Shown here one piece after another: positions 30,369 to 38,032 of a DNA stretch of 64,000 nt (the stretch's first letter is position 1; every line of letters starts with the position of its first letter). Source of the DNA: Halovivax asiaticus JCM 14624 (GTDB lineage: Archaea > Halobacteriota > Halobacteria > Halobacteriales > Natrialbaceae); NCBI RefSeq assembly GCF_000337515.1, contig NZ_AOIQ01000008.1:144443-208442 (forward strand), in the 5' to 3' direction. A program made the translations under genes and the position numbers. A model generated the notes under the pieces. That model was given only the letters and a program-made list of their open reading frames with translations, searched no databases and was not told the DNA's origin.

Positions 30369-31052
30369 CTACCAGGGTTCGCCCGAGGCCAGGTCTACGT
30401 CGCTATCACCCTTCTCCGACGGACAGATGTCCGCCAGCACGCACGACTCGCAGTCGGGATTGCGCGCCGTACAGGTCGCTCGCCCGTGGTCGATCAGCAG
30501 GTGCGTGAACTGGACCCAGTAGCCTTCGGGGACGATATCGAGCAAGTCCTGTTCGATGGCCTCCGGTCGCTCCTCCTCGGTGATCCCGAGCCGCCGCGTC
30601 AGGCGCTGGACGTGCGTATCGACGACGATGCCCTCGACGACGTCGTGGCCGTGCTGGAGGACGACGTTCGCCGTCTTGCGGCCGACACCCGGCAGCTCGG
30701 TCAACTCGTCCATCGTGTCGGGGACCTCGCCGTCGTGTTCCTCGACGATGAGGGCACAGGCCTCCCGGATGTACCCCGCCTTGTTGTTGTAGAAGTTGAT
30801 CGAGTTGAGCGCCTCCGCGAGTTCCTCCTGTGGGGCATTCGCGTAGTCCTCGGGTGACTGGTAGGTCTCGAAGAGGTGTTCGGTCTCCGCGTTGACCCGC
30901 TCGTCGGTACACTGCGCGGAGAGGATCACGGCGATCAGCAGTTCCAGCCGGTTCGAGTAGCGAAGCGAAATCGTCGAGTCGGGATACTCGGCCTCCAGTC
31001 GATCGATAACCTCGGCCGCCTGGTCGTCGCGAGTCTCGCGTGGCGTGCCCAT
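30369..31052 (-). CDS. nth: Endonuclease III (HhH-GPD DNA glycosylase)
   Basis: 227 residues. A DNA N-glycosylase/AP lyase of base excision repair that removes oxidised pyrimidines. The helix-hairpin-helix ELPGVGRKTANVVL, the catalytic aspartate in IVVDTHVQRLTRRLG and the 4Fe-4S cluster CTARNPDCESCVLADIC (C-x6-C-x2-C-x5-C) are all intact. I chose the ATG at 31052 (MGTPRETRDD), because the longer frame adds basic, cysteine-rich non-halophilic sequence. An acidic tail of about 15 residues follows the cluster. Confidence 0.93.
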   Translation of the reverse strand: MGTPRETRDDQAAEVIDRLEAEYPDSTISLRYSNRLELLIAVILSAQCTDERVNAETEHLFETYQSPEDYANAPQEELAEALNSINFYNNKAGYIREACALIVEEHDGEVPDTMDELTELPGVGRKTANVVLQHGHDVVEGIVVDTHVQRLTRRLGITEEERPEAIEQDLLDIVPEGYWVQFTHLLIDHGRATCTARNPDCESCVLADICPSEKGDSDVDLASGEPW

Positions 31053-31484
31053 GGACCTCCTTCCGAGAGCGATCATTTCAGGAATTCGGTTGCGGTCAGC
31101 AGCACAGAGCAGACGCCGCTGCAGGCGAGTAAGAGACGGAGCCGAAGTCGTCGCGGTTCCCTGTTGCGTGAAAGCTCTTGCCGGGCGGCTGGATGTCCAA
31201 ACTCGTCGGAAGAATTGCGAATCGCAGGAGTCGCTTCCGAGGGCCACTCGACCGACCGAACTCCACTGATCGACGATGGCTCAACGGACCGGCCAAATCG
31301 GTTCAAATTAGTTATAGTTTATTCGAACTATCACACATCCTTATTATATTCTGGTTCGGTTGGTCACCAAGACGCGACCCAGGGCAGGCACTCGGCGCGG
31401 CAGGAGCGAATCGATCGCTCGGAGAGGCAAGCCTATCCGCGCTGAACACCCGCCGGACCGGCCGACGTCTGGCAGTGATCGAGC
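31053..31484. other. Intergenic region with an AT-rich patch (432 bp)
   Basis: No supported gene; open frames here are basic and short. An AT-rich stretch at 31298-31355 contains atagtt-tattcg... aactat (31314-31331, 6-bp arms) and ttattatatt at 31341-31350. If the latter is the TATA box of the downstream coiled-coil gene, its mRNA would carry about 115 nt of leader. Confidence 0.45.
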
Positions 31485-32423
31485 ATGACAGTGACAAATG
31501 GACACGGACAGCACGACACCTGCGAGGAATCGTTCGACGGATCGGGAGCCGACGCACTCGACGCGCTTCTCGAGGCCCTCAGGGCCGATCAGGGCGGTGC
31601 ACGGACCGAGGCGCTCAAACGAGCGATCGAACACCGCCCAGAGCCCGACGACACCCAGGATCACCGACGCTCCGACCTCGCGGCGGCCGTCCAGCAGCTC
31701 GAAACCGACGTCCAGACGCTAGCGGAATCGACCGACGACGCGGAGTCCGGCACCGTTCGCGCCGAGCTCGACGCGGCTGCCGACGAGCGAGAAACACTTC
31801 GGGCAGCCGTCGACGAACTCCGGACGACCACCGACGTTCAGGACAGAATCGAGACGATCGAAGGCGGACTCTCGGACCTCGCCGAACGCCAGGCGGCCCT
31901 CGAAACCGCGACTCGTGAGCTGCGTTCGGACCTCGACGCGGACGTGACCACTGACACACAGCCAGCTGCCGACAGTGACGCGTCGCCGTCCGAACCGCCA
32001 AGAGATCAGTCGGACGTGATCGAACGGATCGATCACGTAGAACGGATACTCGACACGCGAACGACCGCTCTCGCGTCGAAAGCCAGGCGGATCGAGACGG
32101 TAGAAGCCCGGCTCGACGACCTCGAAGCCTCGCTCGACGAACGGACGAATGCCCTGGAAAACGACCTCGACGCCGTCAACGAGACGCTCGAAGAGGCCGC
32201 CACGATGCTCCAGTCCGAAACCAGAGCGGAACTCGAATCCGTCCGAACGGAGCTCGAAGAACGGATCGACGCGCTCGAATCGGAGTTCGAGACGGCGGTC
32301 GACTCGCTGGAATCCGATGTCGATACACTCGAGTGGCACGCCGTCGACATGATCCAGTGGCGCAAATCCTACGAGGAGTCGGTGCCCGACACAGAGGGCG
32401 ACGACGGTCGGAATTCCACGTAA
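31485..32423 (+). CDS. Acidic coiled-coil protein of unknown function
   Basis: 312 residues, no transmembrane segment and no signal. Two coiled-coil blocks (about 60-150 and 175-285) show heptads such as IETIEGGLSDLAERQAALE and RIETVEARLDDLEASLDER. They are separated by a D/S/P/T-rich linker of about 25 residues. The last part has DTLEWHAVDMIQWRKSYE, an aromatic motif unlike the coil. A stop codon three codons before the ATG fixes the start. No TATA box lies at the usual distance. I do not recognise a family. Confidence 0.75.
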   Translation: MTVTNGHGQHDTCEESFDGSGADALDALLEALRADQGGARTEALKRAIEHRPEPDDTQDHRRSDLAAAVQQLETDVQTLAESTDDAESGTVRAELDAAADERETLRAAVDELRTTTDVQDRIETIEGGLSDLAERQAALETATRELRSDLDADVTTDTQPAADSDASPSEPPRDQSDVIERIDHVERILDTRTTALASKARRIETVEARLDDLEASLDERTNALENDLDAVNETLEEAATMLQSETRAELESVRTELEERIDALESEFETAVDSLESDVDTLEWHAVDMIQWRKSYEESVPDTEGDDGRNST

Positions 32424-32520
32424 ACGCGTTCCCGAACGCGGCTGGGGTGGATCGCCTGCCGACGCGTCGGTCGAGCGGCGAGCCGTGACCTTTATGCGAC
32501 CTTCTCTCCCGTGTCACGGT

Positions 32521-33507
32521 ATGAAAGCGACGGCAATGGCCCATCCCATCCAGGGACTCGTCAAGTACCACGGGCTGCGGGACGATCTGGAGCGATACCC
32601 GTATCACGACAGTATCAGCGTCTGTACCGCACCCAGCCACACACGGACGACCGTCGAGTTCTCCATGGACTACGACGAGGACACCTACGTGGTCGACGGC
32701 GAGGAACTGGAGGGAGCCGGCTTCGACCGCCTCGAACGCGTCGTCGAGAAGGCCCGCGGCATGTCAGACGCCGCTCATACCGTCTACCCCTGCCGAATCG
32801 AGTCCGAGAACTCCTTCCCCTCGAACGTCGGTCTCGGCTCCTCTTCCTCGGGCTTCGCCGCCGCCGCGATGGCGCTCTCCGAGGCGGCCGAACTCGACGC
32901 CTCCCGCACCGAGATCTCGACCATCGCCCGCGTCGGCTCCTCCTCGGCCGCCCGCTCGGTCACCGGCGCCTTCTCTATCCTCACGCAGGGACTCACCGAC
33001 GAGGACAGCCACGCTCGCCGACTGCAGACCTCGCTGCACGAGGACCTCCGGACCGTCGTCGCGCTGGTCCCGTACCACAAAGACACCGACGACGCACACA
33101 AAGAGGCCGCCGACAGCCACATGTTCGACGCCCGCAGGGCCCACGTCGACGACCAGCTCGCCGAGATGAAAGCCGCGCTCCGCGACGACGACTTCGAGCG
33201 CACCTTCGACATCGCCGAGAAAGACTCCCTCAGCCTCGCCGCGACCACCATGACCGGCCCCGAGGGCTGGGTCTACTGGCAACCGGCCACCCTCGCCGTC
33301 TTCAACACGGTCCGTGAACTCCGCGAAGAGGAGGGCATCCCCGTCTACTTCTCGACGGACACCGGTGCCAGCGTCTACGTCAACACCACCGAAGAACACG
33401 TCGACCGCGTCGAGGAAGCCGTCGCCGACACCGGCGTCTCGACCACCACCTGGAGCGTCGGCGGCCCCGCCAAGCTCTTGGACGACGAAGACGATCACCT
33501 GTTCTAA
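32521..33507 (+). CDS. mvaD: Phosphomevalonate decarboxylase (GHMP family)
   Basis: 328 residues. In haloarchaea the MvaD homologue decarboxylates mevalonate 5-phosphate to isopentenyl phosphate in the alternative mevalonate pathway (shown in Haloferax volcanii), feeding isoprenoid lipids. The GHMP features are MAHPIQGLVKYHGLRDD, SISVCTAPSHTRTTVEF and the ATP loop NVGLGSSSSGFAAAAMALSEA. I chose ATG 32521 because a ctttatgc TATA box lies 28 bp upstream. Isopentenyl phosphate kinase is not in the window. Confidence 0.9.
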   Translation: MKATAMAHPIQGLVKYHGLRDDLERYPYHDSISVCTAPSHTRTTVEFSMDYDEDTYVVDGEELEGAGFDRLERVVEKARGMSDAAHTVYPCRIESENSFPSNVGLGSSSSGFAAAAMALSEAAELDASRTEISTIARVGSSSAARSVTGAFSILTQGLTDEDSHARRLQTSLHEDLRTVVALVPYHKDTDDAHKEAADSHMFDARRAHVDDQLAEMKAALRDDDFERTFDIAEKDSLSLAATTMTGPEGWVYWQPATLAVFNTVRELREEEGIPVYFSTDTGASVYVNTTEEHVDRVEEAVADTGVSTTTWSVGGPAKLLDDEDDHLF

Positions 33508-33906
33508 ACCGAACTTTTCCTCTGCGGGCCGGCTGCGCCGGCCCTCGGGAAAACTTCGATGAAAAGCGCTCCTCCTTCCGTTTCGGGCGCATTGCGCCCT
33601 TCACATCAGTCGTCGGCCCGCTCACTCGGCTGACGCCTCGTTCGCGGTAAGTGCACTGGTGTGCTAGCCCTTCCCCGTTGACGCGCAGATCGCTCACGCG
33701 ACTGCGCGCCAGGCCACCCCGTCTCCGGAGCTGGCAAACACCAATGTCCGCCCACACCGACGTGCGCCCGGAATCGACTCCTCGCTGGTGCCCAGGTCCT
33801 CTCGTCACCGACCACGATCACAGACCCATCAGTCCGTTGTCGGTATCGGCACCCATAAGATCCGCCGGGACGAATACTGATTTACACGCACCCTCCGCTA
33901 ATACCA
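33508..33906. other. Intergenic region with two hairpins (399 bp)
   Basis: Two palindromes follow mvaD (33526-33544 and 33585-33599). The rest, 33600-33880, has no frame with acidic composition and no RNA gene I can recognise. A gatttacac box centred near 33882 serves the next gene. Confidence 0.5.
33513..33555 (+). terminator. Long interrupted hairpin downstream of mvaD
   Basis: gggccggc-tgc-gccggccc (33526-33544) is a perfect 8-bp stem. Outside it, aacttttcc on the left and gggaaaactt on the right also pair, extending the stem. It begins within 10 bp of the mvaD stop. The extent suggests a transcript-end structure or a repeat element. A second 7-bp palindrome, gggcgca-t-tgcgccc, follows at 33585-33599. 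Confidence 0.5.
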
Positions 33907-34563
33907 ATGAACCCATTCAACAACACCCTGGACTGGAGTTTTCGCGGGAAGTACGTCCGCGTCCACGGGACGAATCGCGTTTACGAGGGGTGGGTCGACC
34001 GAATTCACCACAAACGATCGAGCGTGGTTCTTCACGACGCCACCGACATCACCGGCGACCGGGAACGGGACCTCGGGTCGGTCTACGTCCGCGTCGTGGA
34101 GACGATCGAGGTCCTCTCTCCCTCGAAAACGATCGAACTCGTGGCGCTCGACGACGTCGAGCCCTCCCCGCTTCACGACCAGGCCTTCGAGGCCTCCGAC
34201 GAGGACATGCGCGCCGCCTCGCGCGACCAGTTCGCCGGCGGCTACCCGGTCGTCCGCCCGATCGACGACCCCGATCGCGCCCCCTACGAACTGCTCAACG
34301 GCCACAAACGGATCGAAGCGTGTCGCCGCGTCGGACTCGACGCTCACCCGGTCGAGATCGTCGAAGCGACGGACGAGGAAGCCAGAGAACTGTTCGAACT
34401 CGCACACCGAGAACAGGCCGCGTGCGAGGGAGACAGTGGGCCGGACGACGACCCTGACGACAACAAAGCTGACGACAAGGCGAGCACAGACGACGCTGCG
34501 GACCGATCAGATGGCGACGACTCGGAGGGAGAACCGGAGCTCGAGTACGCTGCGAACGAATAA
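33907..34563 (+). CDS. ParB/sulfiredoxin-fold domain protein
   Basis: 218 residues. The first 75 residues form a small beta-rich domain (GKYVRVHGTNRVYEGWVDRIHH), perhaps SH3-like. A ParB N-terminal/SerK-type domain follows (about 78-165): IELVALDDVEPSPLHDQAF, GGYPVVRPI and YELLNGHKRIEACRRVGLD, where NGHKR replaces the usual DGHHR. The last 50 residues are a D/E-rich tail. It shares the fold with the CBS protein at 18733-19542 but lacks CBS domains. Function unknown; partition is unlikely without a ParA. Confidence 0.75.
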   Translation: MNPFNNTLDWSFRGKYVRVHGTNRVYEGWVDRIHHKRSSVVLHDATDITGDRERDLGSVYVRVVETIEVLSPSKTIELVALDDVEPSPLHDQAFEASDEDMRAASRDQFAGGYPVVRPIDDPDRAPYELLNGHKRIEACRRVGLDAHPVEIVEATDEEARELFELAHREQAACEGDSGPDDDPDDNKADDKASTDDAADRSDGDDSEGEPELEYAANE

Positions 34564-34596
34564 TTCCCAGATCGGTCCGACGCCAATCCACCGGCG

Positions 34597-34749
34597 CTAC
34601 CGCCACCTGGCGTTCGCGAGGCAGTAGCTGATCGCGACCCATCCGACGACGAGGCCCCTGATACCCACGAGGAAGTCGGCCGGGCAGGTTTCGAAGACGA
34701 TGTAGTAGTAGCCGATTCCGATCGTCTTGCCCAGCGACCACGTGTACTG
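34597..34749 (-). pseudogene. Remnant of a small membrane protein, no start codon
   Basis: The minus-strand frame reads QYTWSLGKTIGIGYYYIVF, continues ETCPADFLVGIRGLVVGWV and ends ISYCLANARWR at a TAG. It has hydrophobic character and G/C-ending codons. Upstream are adjacent TAG and TAA codons, and no ATG, GTG or TTG lies between them and the first conserved-looking residues. It could be the 3' part of a truncated gene or use a rare start. It sits tail-to-tail with the ParB-fold gene. Confidence 0.35.
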
Positions 34750-34778
34750 CTATTACCGTCGCCATCATAGGACACTGT

Positions 34779-35948
34779 ATGCACGTCGTCGTCCTCGGCG
34801 GTGGCTACGCCGGTGTCGCGGTCGTCCGACGGCTGGAACGCCTGCTCCCCGCCGACGTCGATCTCACGCTTGTCACCGACACGCCCGATCACGTGCTGCA
34901 ACACGAACTTCATCGGGTGATTCGACGGCCGGCAGTGGCGAACGATATCGTCGTCTCCGTCCCACAGGCAACCGATCGCGCACGGATCCACGTGGCGACT
35001 GTCGAAGGCATCAACCGCGAGCACCGCAGCATCGACCTCTCGACGGGCGAACTCGCGTACGACTACGGTGTCGTCTGTCTGGGTGCGGAGACAGCCTTTC
35101 ACGGACTCGACGGCGTCCGGGATCGAGCGACACCACTGAAGCGAATCGGACACGCGCTGGCGATTCGCGAAACGTTCTTCGACGTGATCGAATCGACCGC
35201 GGGCCGCGTCCGTATCGTCGTCGGCGGCGCCGGACTCTCCGGGGTACAGGTCGCCGGGGAACTCGCCGCACTCACCCGCGAAACGAGCGTCGCGGACCGA
35301 ACGACGGTGACCCTCCTCGAACGGTTAGATACCGTCGCACCGGGGTTCCCCGAGCGGTTCGGCGAGGCCATCAGCCAAACGCTCGAAGACGCGGGCGTCG
35401 AAATTCGGACCGGGGCGGCAGTGACTGGGGCCGACGACGAAGTCGTCGAGATTCGTGCGGGCGAGCCCGTCCAGTACGACCAGTTGATCTGGACCGGTGG
35501 AATTCGAGGCCCCGAAACGCTTGGCGGCGATCGACCGCGGGTCGGCCCGGACCTCCGACTCGACGACGGGACGTTCGGCTGTGGCGACGCCGTACGGGTC
35601 GAAGACACCACTGGCGAACTCGTTCCGGCGAGTGCACAGGCCGCTCGCCGGGAAGCACGAACGGCCGCGGCGAACGTGGCCAGCCTGGTCCGTCGTGATC
35701 GAACCGAGACCGCAGACAAGAACGGGTCGCTCGAAGAATTTCAGTTCAGGTCGCCGGGCTGGGTCGTCAGCGTCGGTGACGACGCGGTCGCGACGATCGG
35801 ATCGCGGGTGCTGACCGGAGCCCCCGCAAGAGCGGCGAAGGCGACGGTCGGAGCGACGTATCTGGCGGAGCTCGGCGAACGACGACGGGCCATCGGGCTC
35901 CTCCGGACGGAACTGAGAGCGGACGTCGGTGATTCGAACGACACGTAA
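34779..35948 (+). CDS. FAD-dependent NDH-2-like oxidoreductase
   Basis: 389 residues of the type II NADH dehydrogenase/sulfide:quinone-reductase superfamily. The FAD-binding fold starts HVVVLGGGYAGVAVVRRLE. The second dinucleotide fold, for NAD(P)H, is RIVVGGAGLSGVQVAGEL. The FAD-contacting segment FGCGDAVRV lies near residue 268. No C-terminal membrane helix is clear. A gctattaccg box lies about 27 bp upstream. It may feed electrons to quinone and so complement the nuo complex that lacks an NADH module, but this is inference. Confidence 0.85.
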   Translation: MHVVVLGGGYAGVAVVRRLERLLPADVDLTLVTDTPDHVLQHELHRVIRRPAVANDIVVSVPQATDRARIHVATVEGINREHRSIDLSTGELAYDYGVVCLGAETAFHGLDGVRDRATPLKRIGHALAIRETFFDVIESTAGRVRIVVGGAGLSGVQVAGELAALTRETSVADRTTVTLLERLDTVAPGFPERFGEAISQTLEDAGVEIRTGAAVTGADDEVVEIRAGEPVQYDQLIWTGGIRGPETLGGDRPRVGPDLRLDDGTFGCGDAVRVEDTTGELVPASAQAARREARTAAANVASLVRRDRTETADKNGSLEEFQFRSPGWVVSVGDDAVATIGSRVLTGAPARAAKATVGATYLAELGERRRAIGLLRTELRADVGDSNDT

Positions 35949-35995
35949 AAGACGGTCTCTCGGACCGATAACGACGACCTGTGAGACGGACCACG

Positions 35996-38032
35996 TTACC
36001 GCTCCGGTCGGGACAGCGGATTCGGAACGGACTCCAGGGCATAGTGGTGAGACCGGTCGGTGAGTCGCATCGTCGTCAGGCACTTGTAGTTCCACGTTGC
36101 GTCGTACAGGACGGTTTCGGCGTCGGCGACCCACTCGTTGGGAACGCCGTCCCGCCGCAACTCCGCGAAGGCATCGGCGACGACCTCGGAGAGGAGTGCC
36201 CAACATCGGGATTCGTCGATCGGCCGATAGCGGACGAGAACCCGAACGAGCTCCGCGAGATGGTTCTGAAACAGTGCGTAGGTCAGTTTGTCGTAGGCTG
36301 GCTCCATCCCATCGTCGACCGTCACCGAGCCGGGGTACGGCTCGAACTCGTATCCGTGTTCGGCGAGACGATCCGTACACAGACGGAGACCGCCGTAATC
36401 GCGGACGAGTACCCGCTTCGGTTTCCACTCGTCGAAGACGACGACGCAGTTTTGCAGGTGGGCCTCGAGCCCGACGCCGTACGCGACGAGTAGCCGAAGT
36501 GCGTCGGGGACGATCGCCTCGGCGTATCGTCGAAGGAAAGCTGCTGCTGCGTCAGCACCGCCCTCGGGGACCAGTGAATCGATCAGTGGCCGGTCGGTGA
36601 GCGGTCCGCGAGCGAGCAGGGCCGCGGCGGTCATCGGTAGTTCACCGTCGTCGACGGAGTCGAGAGGATTCCGGCGGAGCAATGCAGCGAGGTGTTTCGC
36701 GCGAACGTGACCGCGCCCGTCGGTGTGAGGCCCGTCGGGGTCGTGAAAGCACGCACCAGCCGTCTCGGGAAGCCCACTGAGCGTTCGAAATTCGTCAGCG
36801 CCGAGAACCGTCTCGAGGACATCACTGACCGTCGGGCCGTTGAGCGTCGTCTGCGGGGTGATCGTCCGAACGGACGACGTCGTTCGGATCCCCAGTGACA
36901 CCTTAACGTGTGGCGGTGCTTGGCGATCAGATAGTTTGGGGACGAGGGTCCGAAGCGAGAGGGTCGCCCCGGCCGGGAGCGACACGTCGGGAACGGGAAT
37001 CACGATTCCGCGGTCGAGTTCGCGACCGTATCGGTTCGTGAGCTGGTGTCGGTACTGCCACGGGTGGACCGGGAGAACGGTCACGTCTGCCGGATCGCGG
37101 CCGGCGGTTGTCGTTTCGTCCGCGACCGCGTCCCGGAGACCGGGGACCAGCCGATACAGCCGTTCCGTGAAGGTCGGCCCATCCGCGACCGCGGCCGTCG
37201 CCGCGTATTCGTCGGCGATCGCGACGAACCTGAGCGCAGGAACGGCGTCGTACTCGGCAGCGTAGGCCACGACCTCTGACGGGCGAAATCCCTGTCGGAG
37301 CTTCGCTCCGGGATGAAGCGGATGGCCATCGACGACGAGGCGCTCGGAGCGCACCAGCGGGTCGGGCGCCGCGAGCAGGTAGTCCACATCGGTATCCCAC
37401 CCCGCATCGTCGGCACGTCCGCATACGGCCGCGGTGCGGCGGTCCCGCCGCACGGACGCGAGCGCGAGATTGGCCGCACTATCGGCCAGTTCGGACGACA
37501 CCCGATCGACATCGATTCGTGACGCACCGTCGAGACGTCCGGCCGCCCACGCCAGCTCCAGAACCACGCTCGGCCGTGCGACCGGCCGGACCGCCTTCCC
37601 ATCGCACCGATACACGTCGCCGACGGGTTTCGGCCGCCTGTACGCCCCCATCCCGGTGATGAACACGGCGAGGGACGTATCTATCGCCGGGAGCGGAAGT
37701 ACGAGAAGCGTCGACGCTGCCGCCGGGATCGGCCGGATACGGTCGACGCTCGGCGAACCTGCCACGTCGGTCGGCGTTTCGAGCGAGGCAACCGGGTCCG
37801 ACAACCGCACCGTTCGAACGTCGTCGGCGAACCCGCCGACGTTTTCACGGATCAAGCCAGCGACCAGCCGGTGCGTGATCGCACGCCGCGCCGGTTCGAT
37901 GGCCGACTGATACCGATCGTACGGACAGCCACCGTCGCCGTCCCGGACCAACAGCGGGACGGCCTCAGCAAGCCGACGCTCCGCGTCGGTCAGGTCCACG
38001 CCCTCGGGACGAGCGGTGGGTAACGTCGTCAT
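35996..38032 (-). CDS. NIS siderophore synthetase (IucA/IucC family), second gene
   Basis: 678 residues. NRPS-independent siderophore (NIS) synthetases condense citrate or a related acid with amines or alcohols using ATP. Conserved segments: DGHPLHPGAKLRQGF, VLPVHPWQYRHQL, LRTLVPKLS, KVSLGIRTTSSVRTITPQT, VGLEAHLQNCVVVFDEW and RDYGGLR; the C-terminus has the FhuF-like/ferric-reductase-type KCLTTMRL segment. It overlaps the upstream synthetase by 4 bp and so shares its iron-box promoter. The pair look like tandem duplicates. Confidence 0.92.
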   Translation of the reverse strand: MTTLPTARPEGVDLTDAERRLAEAVPLLVRDGDGGCPYDRYQSAIEPARRAITHRLVAGLIRENVGGFADDVRTVRLSDPVASLETPTDVAGSPSVDRIRPIPAAASTLLVLPLPAIDTSLAVFITGMGAYRRPKPVGDVYRCDGKAVRPVARPSVVLELAWAAGRLDGASRIDVDRVSSELADSAANLALASVRRDRRTAAVCGRADDAGWDTDVDYLLAAPDPLVRSERLVVDGHPLHPGAKLRQGFRPSEVVAYAAEYDAVPALRFVAIADEYAATAAVADGPTFTERLYRLVPGLRDAVADETTTAGRDPADVTVLPVHPWQYRHQLTNRYGRELDRGIVIPVPDVSLPAGATLSLRTLVPKLSDRQAPPHVKVSLGIRTTSSVRTITPQTTLNGPTVSDVLETVLGADEFRTLSGLPETAGACFHDPDGPHTDGRGHVRAKHLAALLRRNPLDSVDDGELPMTAAALLARGPLTDRPLIDSLVPEGGADAAAAFLRRYAEAIVPDALRLLVAYGVGLEAHLQNCVVVFDEWKPKRVLVRDYGGLRLCTDRLAEHGYEFEPYPGSVTVDDGMEPAYDKLTYALFQNHLAELVRVLVRYRPIDESRCWALLSEVVADAFAELRRDGVPNEWVADAETVLYDATWNYKCLTTMRLTDRSHHYALESVPNPLSRPER

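Noticed and set aside
31073..31306. 77-codon minus-strand frame upstream of nth
   Set aside because: Basic, serine/arginine-rich composition unlike real proteins here, with no promoter or start signal.
33600..33906. Gene or structural RNA between mvaD and the ParB-fold gene
   Set aside because: No frame has acidic halophilic composition, and I could not fold a recognisable RNA.
33907..34563. Plasmid partition ParB
   Set aside because: No ParA gene, no parS-like repeats, and the domain fits the SerK-like branch of the fold better.
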